64,000 bases of DNA from Candidatus Scalindua japonica (GTDB lineage: Bacteria > Planctomycetota > Brocadiia > Brocadiales > Scalinduaceae), in NCBI RefSeq assembly GCF_002443295.1, contig NZ_BAOS01000028.1, positions 248,001-312,000 on the forward strand, written 5' to 3'. Each line of letters starts with the position of its first letter. Within the stretch, counting starts at the first letter, position 1. Shown piece after piece: positions 16,318-25,452 of this stretch. The translations under genes and the position numbers were made by a program. The notes beneath the pieces are model-generated. The model was not told where the DNA came from. It was given only the letters and a program-made list of their open reading frames with translations, and made no database searches.

Positions 16318-17238
16318 ATGTTAGGTAATAGTTTAATGACAGTCGAAACAAAGGGAAATTACAAATCCGGGTTTGTAACGATATGGGGACGGCCAAATGT
16401 AGGTAAGTCTACACTTCTTAATATGCTTATCGGGGAAAAGGTGGCTATTGTTACGCCGCGGCCGCAGACAACACGTAATAGAATTTCCGGGATATGTGAG
16501 ACGGAAGAGGGGCAGATTGTCTTCCTTGATACGCCGGGAATTTTGAAGCCAAAACAGAAGCTGGACGAATATCTGGTGAAGTCAGCGCGTTCCTGCCTTA
16601 GAGATGCTGATGTGGTCTTATTTGTTGTAGATGGCACCACAACCCCGCATAGTGATGATAAGCGCGCCGCAAAACTGATACGTAATATTGATAAAGACGT
16701 TCTGCTGGTTGTCAATAAGATAGATATTGCGGACATTCCAAACCTCGACGCTATTATAGCGGAGTATAAAAAACTCGGAAATTTTAAGGGAGGTGTTGCT
16801 GTTTCTGCTGTTACGCAGATCAATATTCCTATACTGATAAAAAAAATATTTGAATTAATGCCGGAGAACTCTGCCTACTATCCGGAAGGTACTGTCACAG
16901 ACCAGCAGGATAAACTTGCAATTGCCGAGCTTATCCGGGAACAGGTACTATTGTCCGTTAGACAGGAGATACCACATGGAGTGGCTGTAGTGGTAAAGGA
17001 GTTCGAGTCAAGAAATGATGAACTTGATTATATATCGGCGAATATATACGTCGAAAAGCAGGGCCATAAATTGATTGTTGTCGGTGGGAATGGGCGAATG
17101 CTTAAAGAGATAGGAAGGAAGTCTCGGGAAGGTATCGAGGGGCTTTTCGGTAAAAAAGTTTATCTGGATCTCTGGGTCAAGGTCAGCAAAAACTGGCGTA
17201 AAGATGAGGCGGCATTAACACGCTTTGGATACAAGTGA
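16318..17238 (+). CDS. era: GTPase Era
   Basis: Era binds the 3' end of 16S rRNA and assists 30S assembly. The 306-residue protein shows G1 (G-R-P-N-V-G-K-S-T), the Era effector stretch ending in T-T-R-N-R-I-S-G-I, G3 (D-T-P-G), G4 (N-K-I-D) and a C-terminal KH domain with V-V-G-G-N-G-R-M-L-K-E-I-G. An alternative Met lies six codons inside the annotated start. It is followed after 8 bp by a Cys-rich exported protein gene, which is an unusual partner. Confidence 0.95.
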   Translation: MLGNSLMTVETKGNYKSGFVTIWGRPNVGKSTLLNMLIGEKVAIVTPRPQTTRNRISGICETEEGQIVFLDTPGILKPKQKLDEYLVKSARSCLRDADVVLFVVDGTTTPHSDDKRAAKLIRNIDKDVLLVVNKIDIADIPNLDAIIAEYKKLGNFKGGVAVSAVTQINIPILIKKIFELMPENSAYYPEGTVTDQQDKLAIAELIREQVLLSVRQEIPHGVAVVVKEFESRNDELDYISANIYVEKQGHKLIVVGGNGRMLKEIGRKSREGIEGLFGKKVYLDLWVKVSKNWRKDEAALTRFGYK

Positions 17239-17246
17239 GGGATTAA

Positions 17247-17597
17247 ATGTGGAATAGAAGATTTTCTACAAGGATTACTGTTTCGATTGTTGCACTCAGC
17301 TTGGTGATCGGTTTGTTCTGTATATCTGACTCTTTTGCAAACCAGCCGTGCTTTAAGTGTTGTGGAAGTGGAATATGGCATGTAGACAACAACATGCCCT
17401 GCAGCGGCAAAAGTTGTAGTTATTGTGTAAAATGTGATGGCTGTCGCGGCTCGGGACAAATCTCAGATTCGGTAGAACGTTGTGAAGATTGTAAGGGACT
17501 GGGGCACGTTCATAAAAACAGTAAAAAGGTCTGTACATACGCAGGGTGCAAATATTGTTCTCCGTGTAAATCATGTAAAACAAAAGGTTGGAAGTAA
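17247..17597 (+). CDS. Exported Cys-rich DnaJ-zinc-finger-like small protein
   Basis: This 116-residue protein begins with a signal peptide (about residues 9-31, A-N-Q after a hydrophobic core). It then carries repeated CxxCxGxG-type motifs such as C-F-K-C-C-G-S-G, C-D-G-C-R-G-S-G and C-E-D-C-K-G-L-G. Such motifs resemble the zinc-binding central domain of DnaJ, but no J domain is present and the protein is predicted to be exported. It could bind metal or act in extracytoplasmic thiol chemistry. It lies 8 bp after era with a GAGG ribosome site. No specific family name is recognised. Confidence 0.7.
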   Translation: MWNRRFSTRITVSIVALSLVIGLFCISDSFANQPCFKCCGSGIWHVDNNMPCSGKSCSYCVKCDGCRGSGQISDSVERCEDCKGLGHVHKNSKKVCTYAGCKYCSPCKSCKTKGWK

Positions 17598-17747
17598 GAC
17601 AATGCTGTGAAAAAACATGATAACCGTTTATGGGAAAAACACCTGGCTATTTGTAGCGGTTTGATTTGTCAGACCCGTGTTTGTGAGGTACGATAAATCG
17701 TTCTGCTAAACCAAAAAACAAAAATTTCTATTTTATACAGTAAGGAG

Positions 17748-18308
17748 TTGAAAATGAGCTCTCGTATCAGAATTTTATTTCTTGTATGTTTAAACCTGTT
17801 TATTGTGTCTAGTGTATTTGCAGATAACATAAATAGATCATATATAAAACTGGTTAATTCACCACTTATTAATCTGCCAAATCGTCATGTACCGTTTGAT
17901 AGTGTTCTAACCGGAGGTCAACCGACTCTAGACCAATTAAAACAGGCTGCTGAAACAGGGTTTAAAACAGCTGTTAATCTGAGGACTGACAAGGAATTAC
18001 CTGACCCTGACCAGGAGAAGGCCTGGGTTGAAGGGGTCGGAATGAAATATATTCACATTCCCATTGCAGTAACAGAGGGATTTACTCCGCAGAATGCAAA
18101 GATATTTGCGGATGTACTATCAAAACCGGAAAACTATCCGTTAATTGTTCACTGCAAAAGTGGGGAACGTGTTGGAGCTATGTTTGCGCTAAAAGCATTT
18201 CACATTGATGAAAAGGAGGTAGAAGAAGCGCTCTTGATCGGAGAAAGAGCGGGGCTGATTAAACTTGCTTCTGTTGTCAGGCAGATATTAGAGCGCTATA
18301 AGAAATAG
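17748..18308 (+). CDS. Exported DUF442/dual-specificity-phosphatase-like protein
   Basis: This 186-residue protein has a signal peptide (about residues 1-25) and a phosphatase-like domain. The Cys-loop reads H-C-K-S-G-E-R-V-G (CX4R), as in the DUF442/Blh-like branch of protein tyrosine phosphatase folds, and the upstream L-T-G-G-Q-P-T and V-N-L-R-T-D-K-E motifs are characteristic of that branch. The catalytic Cys and Arg are present, so activity is plausible, in the periplasm or paryphoplasm. The substrate is unknown. An AAGGAG ribosome site precedes the ATG. Confidence 0.8.
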   Translation: MKMSSRIRILFLVCLNLFIVSSVFADNINRSYIKLVNSPLINLPNRHVPFDSVLTGGQPTLDQLKQAAETGFKTAVNLRTDKELPDPDQEKAWVEGVGMKYIHIPIAVTEGFTPQNAKIFADVLSKPENYPLIVHCKSGERVGAMFALKAFHIDEKEVEEALLIGERAGLIKLASVVRQILERYKK

Positions 18309-18693
18309 AAACACTCATTTCACAGATTTACACTGTCCTGATCTAATCTTGTTTCGATGTTGGTCAAGCTTCATTTCCTTCCAGAAGCATCCGGTTAGGC
18401 TTTTGCGTATACCGCTTTTGTCATACCCGCCCGCCTGTACCTATTCGGGCAGGAATTCCTTTATCGGGTATCTATGTGACTGGTTCAATCTGAATTCCCG
18501 CTTAAACTTGTCCTCGCATGGTTTAAGCGGGGAGCATGCCTGCCTGAATAGGTTCCCGTCCCTGCCAGAACAGCACCCGCCAGAATGACACTCGCCAGAC
18601 TGATATTGTCGGGCTGGCCGGGCAAGAAGAACGGATAGAAAAAATACGAAAAATAAAATTGTTAAAAATAAAACAAAAGATAATCATAGTCGC
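18309..18693. other. Intergenic stretch without a supported gene
   Basis: No convincing coding frame is visible in this stretch. It contains a stable hairpin at 18497-18531 (CCCGCTTAAAC / GTTTAAGCGGG, 13-nt loop) and GC-rich, repeat-like sequence full of CCCGCC and GCCAG words, quite unlike the AT-rich neighbours. It appears to be a patchwork of dispersed repeats. Confidence 0.5.
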
Positions 18694-18857
18694 TGTAGGG
18701 TGGGCACTGCCCACCAAAAACATTCTACATCCGGAAACAAAAATTGTAGGGTGCGTTTTACGCACCAGAAACATGCCAGCATAATCAAGTATTTGTTTAT
18801 TATATAACACCATTGCCGTATCCAACGTTGTTAGCGGTGCATGGAATGCACCCTACT
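18694..18857. repeat. Three REP-like hairpin repeats
   Basis: Two units in the same orientation (18694-18723 and 18745-18775) share TGTAGGGTG, a short perfect hairpin (GTGGGC/GCCCAC and GTGCGT/ACGCAC) and CACCAnAAACAT. A third unit (18834-18857) lies inverted, ending GCACCCTAC with hairpin GTGCAT/ATGCAC. Together they look like a cluster of REP-type elements. Confidence 0.7.
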
Positions 18858-18861
18858 TGTC

Positions 18862-19106
18862 TTACCTTGCAAACTTTAACGCCTTTTCCGGGCAGCTGCT
18901 GATACATCTACCACAGGCAAAACAGTCGGGACGTGTCCTTTTCTCGTCGAGTATAGATCTTACTGCAGGACAGTGGCTTTTTTTAATACAGATATTACAC
19001 CCTTTGCAATTGTGACTGTTAACCTTCACTTTTACCAGTGAGAAATGTTCAAGAATCCATGTAAAAAGGCCAACTGGGCAAACCAGATAACAAAATGGTC
19101 TAAAGA
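18862..19106 (-). pseudogene. 3' fragment of NosR/NapH-type polyferredoxin gene
   Basis: This reads from F-R-P-F-C-Y-L-V-C-P-V into two 4Fe-4S motifs, C-K-G-C-N-I-C-I-K-K-S-H-C-P and C-F-A-C-G-R-C-I-S-S-C-P. It is the missing C-terminal part of the membrane polyferredoxin whose N-terminal part lies at 21100-21826. An insert of about 2 kb separates the two parts. Read across the shared 36-bp repeat, the frame continues without a stop, so the intact protein would be about 320 residues. An in-frame ATG upstream (19116) comes from insert sequence. Confidence 0.85.
19071..19106. repeat. 36-bp direct repeat, left copy
   Basis: This segment is identical over 36 bp to 21100-21135, with mismatches immediately outside on both sides. 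On the minus strand it encodes F-R-P-F-C-Y-L-V-C-P-V of the polyferredoxin. It marks the left border of the transposase-bearing insert. Confidence 0.9.
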
Positions 19107-21099
19107 GCCTCCGCATAAACTCGCACGAAAAGCGCTTGATGCAAAAATTTTTTTCAATCGTACTTCAAAATTACGTTAAAAGAAGACAGTATAAAACTGC
19201 ACAGCACCAACAATGGAGATAATTTGCAAATTTGAAAACACCTCTCCTACGGTTTTTTGTTTTTTACTTTAAAAATCACCAATTTAATTCTGTAACAACA
19301 GATGAAAAGCAATCATCGTCTTGTCCAGGTATGCCTGAAACGCAAGATTCCCTCTCTTGCTTAAACGATCATCACCAATATCACACTTCAAGCGCTTTAT
19401 CATCCGCTCAACTGAAGGACGACGTGTCATTATTGCCTTGAATCTCTTTGCCATTGGAGGATCTTCCGTGTCTATGTGGGGTAATAACCCAAATGATATA
19501 TTAATCATCCTGCCAGTTAACGAATTGGGACAACACTCTACCTGATGCAAGCATGTTGAACACACCGGTTCACCATCTGTATCCGTTGGCGCATGGTAAA
19601 TGAATTTTTCTTTTTCATAACGCATTCCTTTGTAATCCATCTCATGGCCACCATTGCATATTACCACACCATACGGCGTTATCTTCTCCATGCCACGCGG
19701 CAAACCATCTGTTATTCCATTCTTGCGCCTTGGATTTAAAGATGCCTTTAATTCTAAGCCGAGTTTGTCCATAAACTTATCTTTCAAATCTCTGCTATCA
19801 CACGCGCTATCATACAACGCTCTTTTAACCGATTCTTCAATCACCGGATATGTATCAAATACCTTTTCTACATGTGGAAAATATGTCTCTCCATCATGTG
19901 TCGGTCCATCCAACACTGCTCTTGCATCCAGAGGCACGCCTTGACGTGGAAAACCTACAATACTTGCTTTGTGCCCCCAATACATCTTTGTTATGGATTT
20001 CACGATTGTCCCCGCTCCTTCATCTGCCAATACCCAGTCATGTTCACACTTGTCTCTGTCCTGACAGCGACACCTCTTAGTCAGCTTTGATTGCGACTTC
20101 TTCTGCTCCTTACCATCTTCGTCCTTATACTTTACTGTCTCAAACCCTGAATATGCATAATAGTGAGTTGTATCTCCTACTACTTCCTTTTCTATTTTAA
20201 TCGCACCTGTCTCTATGTTCTCAGTTACCAGCGCAATCTTCATCTTATCCCATAGCCCCCACTCACTCATGATCTGGTCAAATTGCTGCAGTTTACGCTC
20301 ACTTGGTATATGCCTGCTACAATACTCATCCCTTTCCCCCTTCGGTGCAAATCCACATACTCGCACAAAACTCGGATTACTCTTCAATAACATGGACACT
20401 TTTTCCGGCTCGCACGGAAATCCCATTAGAGCTGTACCCAAAAAACTTTTTAACAACGCACAAAAACATTTTGGCCTCTTACCTCCCAATCGAAATGGCA
20501 CTACCCCGGGAGATATACTCACGGGACTTACCATCCGCTGCTTTGATTCAGCCGCTACTTCATAAAGCACATCACCTCTCTTCTCCTTGTCAACTTGCAT
20601 TGTTGCTCTATTAAACAAAAGCTCCTGTCTTGCATCTTCTTTGCTCTGAGATAATACTACTTGCTTTTGGGGTTGATTTTTCAGCCTCTTTCTCTCTTCT
20701 CGTTTATTAAATTCATAAAGTGCATCGTAGTACTCAGCACCGAAATTACGGTGTTTCTCCCAGGGAAAATAATATAAAGCCCGAAACCATTCCGCATCTG
20801 GTGTATTAAGCAGTACTTTGTCATCTTCGTGAACAGTGTGAATTAGTAGCGGTTTTTGGTTGATTTGAATTTGTGATATTGGTAGCATTCTAGCGTGTCC
20901 TTTCTTGTATAGTAGTTTGTGTTATTGTGTGACTTCTATTATACAAGTTGGGCACCGTATTTTGTAATTCTACTATTGGATTTTGTAAATTATTTCACAA
21001 AACCCTTTAAAATACGGCTTACTGGCTCGTTGGCACATTATTCTTGTCGCTCCTTTTCCAAAATATTGCCTCTAACTCTTTTTATAACTCTTGTACGCT
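19107..21099. mobile_element. Transposase-bearing insert splitting the polyferredoxin gene
   Basis: The roughly 1,993-bp segment between the two 36-bp repeats carries one transposase gene on the minus strand, with about 180 bp and 210 bp of AT-rich non-coding flank. I could not find terminal inverted repeats at its edges. A 36-bp target duplication is much longer than insertion sequences normally make. The borders are therefore defined by the interrupted gene and not by recognisable IS ends, and the true IS may be a smaller unit inside. Confidence 0.7.
19284..20888 (-). CDS. DDE-type transposase
   Basis: This 534-residue protein resembles large IS4/IS1182-type DDE transposases. It has a plausible first Asp in W-V-L-A-D-E-G-A-G-T, a Cys-rich insertion (C-R-C-Q-D-R-D-K-C and C-S-T-C-L-H-Q-V-E-C-C), and a C-terminal R-R-P-S-V-E-R-M-I-K-R-L-K segment holding the expected Glu. 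The frame is intact, so it may still be active. The family assignment is from overall layout only. Confidence 0.75.
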   Translation of the reverse strand: MLPISQIQINQKPLLIHTVHEDDKVLLNTPDAEWFRALYYFPWEKHRNFGAEYYDALYEFNKREERKRLKNQPQKQVVLSQSKEDARQELLFNRATMQVDKEKRGDVLYEVAAESKQRMVSPVSISPGVVPFRLGGKRPKCFCALLKSFLGTALMGFPCEPEKVSMLLKSNPSFVRVCGFAPKGERDEYCSRHIPSERKLQQFDQIMSEWGLWDKMKIALVTENIETGAIKIEKEVVGDTTHYYAYSGFETVKYKDEDGKEQKKSQSKLTKRCRCQDRDKCEHDWVLADEGAGTIVKSITKMYWGHKASIVGFPRQGVPLDARAVLDGPTHDGETYFPHVEKVFDTYPVIEESVKRALYDSACDSRDLKDKFMDKLGLELKASLNPRRKNGITDGLPRGMEKITPYGVVICNGGHEMDYKGMRYEKEKFIYHAPTDTDGEPVCSTCLHQVECCPNSLTGRMINISFGLLPHIDTEDPPMAKRFKAIMTRRPSVERMIKRLKCDIGDDRLSKRGNLAFQAYLDKTMIAFHLLLQN

Positions 21100-21826
21100 C
21101 AACTGGGCAAACCAGATAACAAAATGGTCTAAAGATAAAAAGAGATGCAGTCACAACAAATAGCATAACCATAATTGCATACGGCTCAAATCCCCAGTGC
21201 AGGAAATGGAACGGATTAAAATAACCGTAAATACCTATGCCTGCAACAAAAACAAGGGTTAAAAATGCAAGGAATATTATTATCCGTACAGGATTGGTTA
21301 CCTTGAAAGGAAGTATGATCTTGGACTTCTTTGACAGAGGTATCCGGTTAAAGAGTTCCTGGATAGCTCCAATAGGGCAAGCCCAGCCACAGAAAAGCTT
21401 GTTTCCGATTATACTGAACACGGCAATAAATGCGAGGATTGTAATGAATATCACAGGCACTCCCCTTCCGGTACTCAGAAACAGAAATGGTTTGGTGATT
21501 GCACAAACCGGACTGGGATGGATGCCCATTCCCAGAGCAAATTCCCCCAGAGGTAATGCTGGAAGTATTCCAAACAGAAAGAACACTGCACCAAGTATTA
21601 CTGACCTCAGATTACGATGCACCCACGAATTTATCATCAGTCCCATTCCTGTCAGGCAAAAGATAGCACCTACCCATACACGTGGTAAAAGTATAACATC
21701 CAGAAATCCCATTCCTCTTCTACCACCACCTGAAGCCCAGATGACAGACGTAGCGTACAACAATATGAGAATCGTATAAGCTGATAATATCATTGTTTTG
21801 CTAATATAGTGTAAAGTATATTTCAT
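21038..21826 (-). pseudogene. 5' fragment of NosR/NapH-type membrane polyferredoxin
   Basis: The first about 242 residues are genuine polyferredoxin: several membrane helices, then F-C-G-W-A-C-P-I-G and F-C-Y-L-V-C-P-V, the CxxxCP pairs typical of NosR/NapH/CcoG-like membrane electron carriers. After 21100 the frame enters the insert and ends about 20 residues later, losing both 4Fe-4S ferredoxin motifs, which remain at 18862-19106. Without these clusters it is unlikely to work as a carrier. The gene follows a small exported protein gene on the same strand. Confidence 0.85.
21100..21135. repeat. 36-bp direct repeat, right copy
   Basis: Exact copy of 19071-19106 marking the right border of the insert. 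Downstream on the minus strand the polyferredoxin frame runs into foreign sequence, adding E-R-T-R-V-I-K-R and about 12 further residues before a stop at 21038. Confidence 0.9.
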
Positions 21827-21985
21827 GACATTTCACCGCCTTTCGAAGGACATCGATTTGATCGCTGTCCTTACTTACTTTTTCCTTTTTGATGCTCATG
21901 TCTTTTGTTAATATTTGTCGAATAATACCGTCTCAAGAACACCTGATGTATTATAAAGCTCGGTGTTCCTGGAGGCGTAAATCAA

Positions 21986-22444
21986 CTAGCGAACCCTTCG
22001 ACCCATTCGATCTCTCCAGAATGGAAGCCCGTTTTTATCTCTGAGTTTGAGGATCTTATCACCTTTTGTTATCTCTGCGGCAATAATGGCCTCTTCTTCA
22101 TCAAAGGCGACTTTTGAACCGGTAATTTCCACTTTATCCCCCGGTTCGAACATGACACCCTGACCTTGAAGGTACCATCCAGGACCCAGATGCACGGATA
22201 TAGTCTCTTCACCGGTTTTTACTATTAGATGTACTCCATAGAACATCCCTTTTTCCGGTGATACTTTCTCAACTCTGATAACTTCACCACCTATAGTTTC
22301 TACAGTATCCGGTATATAAGACAGACAATATTGATTTTCAAGTCCCCAGACTTCAGAGCCTCTTCCCATGCCTCTCTGTGCAAAGGATTCATTTGCTGAA
22401 ACAAATACCGTAATCATTAACATTATTAATATCAGAATCTTCAT
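21986..22444 (-). CDS. Small exported protein with OB-fold-like domain
   Basis: The 152-residue reading starts at M-K-I-L-I-L-I-M and has a clear signal peptide ending near S-F-A-Q. The AAGGAGG ribosome site decides this start over an in-frame Met nine codons upstream. The mature part (G-G-E-V-I-R-V-E-K-V, L-G-P-G-W-Y-L, P-G-D-K-V-E-I-T-G-S) looks like a beta-rich OB-fold-type periplasmic protein. I know of no assigned function. It lies directly upstream of the broken polyferredoxin gene on the same strand, so the two probably formed an operon for extracytoplasmic redox metabolism. Confidence 0.65.
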   Translation of the reverse strand: MKILILIMLMITVFVSANESFAQRGMGRGSEVWGLENQYCLSYIPDTVETIGGEVIRVEKVSPEKGMFYGVHLIVKTGEETISVHLGPGWYLQGQGVMFEPGDKVEITGSKVAFDEEEAIIAAEITKGDKILKLRDKNGLPFWRDRMGRRVR

Positions 22445-22811
22445 TTTCTTTCCTCCTTCCTGAAATAACATTGTTAAATTGAAAATCTCTTAAAGAAGAA
22501 GTTCATTCTCCTCCTCCAACTATAATTATACTCGCATGAGAGGAACAAAGATATTGATCAAAAGTGGTATTTTGCTAAGTCTTTGGATTCTTTTTGGGCG
22601 CAACTTTAGTTGCATTTGAGGTAAGAGGAAGAAGGTAATCAGTGATCAATAAATTATTGTCTTCCCTGGTTATTTCTCCGGGATTTGTACTGACGGTAAT
22701 GATACTCTCATCTCCGATATTACACTCTTCCTGTAATACTTTCTTCAGGTCTTTTCCGAACAGATGGTTACAACAGTCTGATAGTTGTTCTTAGTGGTTT
22801 TCTTATATTGT
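22445..22811. other. Gap between clpC and the exported-protein gene
   Basis: No complete gene is supported here. A minus-strand stretch (about 22576-22790) reads as plausible protein in parts, but without a start codon and with the frame broken, so it may be a decayed gene. Confidence 0.35.
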
Positions 22812-25268
22812 TCATATAGAAATCTTTTCAAAAACTATCTCTTTATCTTTTATTATTGCTTTGACTTTGTCTCCGGATTTAAATTCCCGGTTTACTAAAC
22901 ATAATGATAATTTGTTTTCTATTTCTCGTTCAATCGCCCTCTTCAACGGACGGGCGCCATACTGTGGTTCAAAGCCATCTGTTACCAGTTTTTCCTTAGT
23001 TTTTGAATCTACTTCAAGGAATATTTCTTCATCCTCCAGCCTCTTTATAAGCTTATTCAGGAGAATGTCCAAAATACGTGACATATGCTTTTTCGTTAAA
23101 GAGTGAAAAACAATCATATCATCTAATCTATTCAGAAACTCAGGTTTAAAATATTTTTTTACTTCTGACAGGACCATATCCTTTGCTTCATCGTGGCTGA
23201 TTATACCAGAACCGGACTTAAATCCTATTTCATGTCTTTCTGCAAGCTTTTCGCTTCCTATGTTTGAGGTCCCTATGATTATAGTATTCCGGAAGCTAAT
23301 GATGTGGCCCTGTGCATCAGTAAGCCTTCCTTCGTCAAGTACCTGGAGGAGCATATTAAATACATCCGGATGGGCCTTTTCTACTTCATCAAGCAATACT
23401 ACCGAATAAGGCATACGTTTGATTTTTTCAGTAAGCTGTCCTCCCTCTCCATAACCTACATAACCTGGTGGTGCGCCAATAAGTTTCGCGACTTCATGAC
23501 GTTCCATATACTCTGACATGTCCAGTCTGATAATACGGGTTTCGTCATCAAAAAGAAACTCTGCTAGTGTTTTTGCCAGTTCTGTTTTTCCCACTCCCGT
23601 TGGGCCTAGAAACAGGAAGGTGCCTATTGGTTTTGAAGATTCTCTCATCCCCGCTCTGTTCCTCCTTATCGCATCGGCAATTGCTCCTACGGCGGCTTCC
23701 TGGGCGACTATGCGTTCATGTATTTTTTCTTCCATGTGTGATAACTTGTCTGCCTCGCTTTCCAGCATTCTTGAAACCGGAATACCAGTCCAATTTGAGA
23801 CGACACCGGCTATATCTTCAGAAGTTACAGAGGAGTCCTTCTCGCTTAGTTCTCTTTGCCACTTTTCCTTTTCAGCGATAAGCCGCTTTTCTATGTCTTG
23901 CAATTCTGCATGATGTTTTGTCGCCTCCTCAAAGTCCTGTCTTTCAAAAGCTTCCATTTTAATGGCTTCTTGCGTTCTTTTTTCATTTTCCAGTTTCTTT
24001 ATATCAGGTGGTGTGTAATGCATTTCAAGATGTTTCTTTGACCCTGCTTCATCCAGGAGGTCTATTGCCTTGTCAGGTTGTGCCCTGTCTGCAATGTAGC
24101 GTTCGGAAAGGCGTGCCGCAGCATCCAATGATTCCGGAGTATAATCTATATTATGGTGTTTTTCGTAGTAGGGCTTAAGTCCATTAAGGATTTTTTTTGT
24201 ATCATCGATTCCGGGAGCATTCACCTGTACTGTCTGAAATCGTCTCGCAAGCGCTCTGTCCGATTCTATATGTTTTCGATAGTCATCATACGTAGTTGCG
24301 CCAATCAACTGTAGTTGTCCTCTTGCCAATGCCGGCTTTAATATGTCCGGAGCGCCCAATCCTCCGCCGGCTCCTCCGCCTACACCTACTACAGTATGTA
24401 ATTCATCGATGAAAAGTATAATGCGTCCTCCGGCATCTATTATTGAGTCCCTGATAGATTTAAGCCTGCCTTCAAATTCGCCTCTGACACCGGCTCCCGC
24501 AATAAGGGCGGCCATGTCAAGTGAAAGAATTTTCTTCGACAGTAACGATTGTGGCACCTCCGCGGCAACAATCTGCTGGGCAAGGCCTTCAACAATAACC
24601 GTTTTACCTACCCCTGCTTCTCCTATTAAGACGGGATTATTTTTTTTGCGTCTCGATAGAATCTGGATCACCCTCTCTATCTCCTTTTCTCTACCTATTA
24701 CCGGATCCAGTTCGCCCTGTCTTGCAAGTTCTAACAGATCCAGTGTATATTCTTTTAATACATCGAGCTTGCTTTCATCGTCCTGATTTACAACCTTTCT
24801 CCCCCCTCTGATCTCTTGAATAGCCGTTCTGACATTTTCCTGTCCCAGGCCGACTTTTTTGAGAATTTCAGAGGTCTTTCCTGACTGTGGATTAAAGAGC
24901 GCAAGAAATAACGCTTCTGTACTGATAAGCTTGTCTTCCATCTTTTTTGCTTCCTGCAAAGCAATCTCAAACACTTTTTCAACTTCACCTGATATTAATA
25001 ATTGAACATCACCAGTAGTTACTATATTAGCCGTTTGACTATCTAAAGATGCAAATATGTCATCCATAAGACGTTTTCTTATTCCTTCTGTATCCAGTTT
25101 AAGGTGTTCCATAATTGCAAAGATAGATGAATCATTCTGGACCAGTAATCCTAAAAGCACAAATTCTGATGTAAAAACAGTATGCCTCATGTTTACCAGT
25201 TCCATAGTTCCGATGTTTATGGCATCTAATACCTTTTTTGTGCAGTATCTAATATATTTTTGCAGCAT
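22812..25268 (-). CDS. clpC: ClpC-type AAA+ unfoldase
   Basis: This 818-residue two-ring Hsp100 protein has an N-terminal Clp-N repeat domain (about 1-150), a first AAA module with Walker A (G-E-A-G-V-G-K-T) and Walker B (I-L-F-I-D-E-L-H), and a short UVR-like middle domain. The second module has [10 protein letters not shown] and V-V-L-L-D-E-V-E-K-A-H. The I-G-F tripeptide in H-E-I-G-F-K-S-G-S matches the ClpP-docking loop, which ClpB lacks, so it is assigned as a ClpP partner; clpP is not in the window. An AAGGAGG ribosome site precedes the ATG. Confidence 0.92.
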   Translation of the reverse strand: MLQKYIRYCTKKVLDAINIGTMELVNMRHTVFTSEFVLLGLLVQNDSSIFAIMEHLKLDTEGIRKRLMDDIFASLDSQTANIVTTGDVQLLISGEVEKVFEIALQEAKKMEDKLISTEALFLALFNPQSGKTSEILKKVGLGQENVRTAIQEIRGGRKVVNQDDESKLDVLKEYTLDLLELARQGELDPVIGREKEIERVIQILSRRKKNNPVLIGEAGVGKTVIVEGLAQQIVAAEVPQSLLSKKILSLDMAALIAGAGVRGEFEGRLKSIRDSIIDAGGRIILFIDELHTVVGVGGGAGGGLGAPDILKPALARGQLQLIGATTYDDYRKHIESDRALARRFQTVQVNAPGIDDTKKILNGLKPYYEKHHNIDYTPESLDAAARLSERYIADRAQPDKAIDLLDEAGSKKHLEMHYTPPDIKKLENEKRTQEAIKMEAFERQDFEEATKHHAELQDIEKRLIAEKEKWQRELSEKDSSVTSEDIAGVVSNWTGIPVSRMLESEADKLSHMEEKIHERIVAQEAAVGAIADAIRRNRAGMRESSKPIGTFLFLGPTGVGKTELAKTLAEFLFDDETRIIRLDMSEYMERHEVAKLIGAPPGYVGYGEGGQLTEKIKRMPYSVVLLDEVEKAHPDVFNMLLQVLDEGRLTDAQGHIISFRNTIIIGTSNIGSEKLAERHEIGFKSGSGIISHDEAKDMVLSEVKKYFKPEFLNRLDDMIVFHSLTKKHMSRILDILLNKLIKRLEDEEIFLEVDSKTKEKLVTDGFEPQYGARPLKRAIEREIENKLSLCLVNREFKSGDKVKAIIKDKEIVFEKISI

Positions 25269-25452
25269 TTAATACCTCCTTATTGAATTGTATTAAATAT
25301 GTAGGATTTATTTCCGAGACGAACCTTTTCTTATACAAAATGATTGAAAGGAATGTAAGTGAAAAATATAATTTAAAGGCTCTGGATTATAATGTACAGG
25401 TATGTAGATTATCCGTATCTGTTATTGATTAGAGCAAATGCAACATGCTAAA

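Noticed and set aside
18349-18588. 79-codon plus-strand ORF after the phosphatase-like gene
   Set aside because: It is composed of GC-rich repeat sequence with a hairpin and has no protein-like pattern.
22576-22790. Partial protein-like reading on the minus strand downstream of clpC
   Set aside because: It has no start codon and the frame could not be held continuously, so it is not listed as a gene. It may be a decayed gene.
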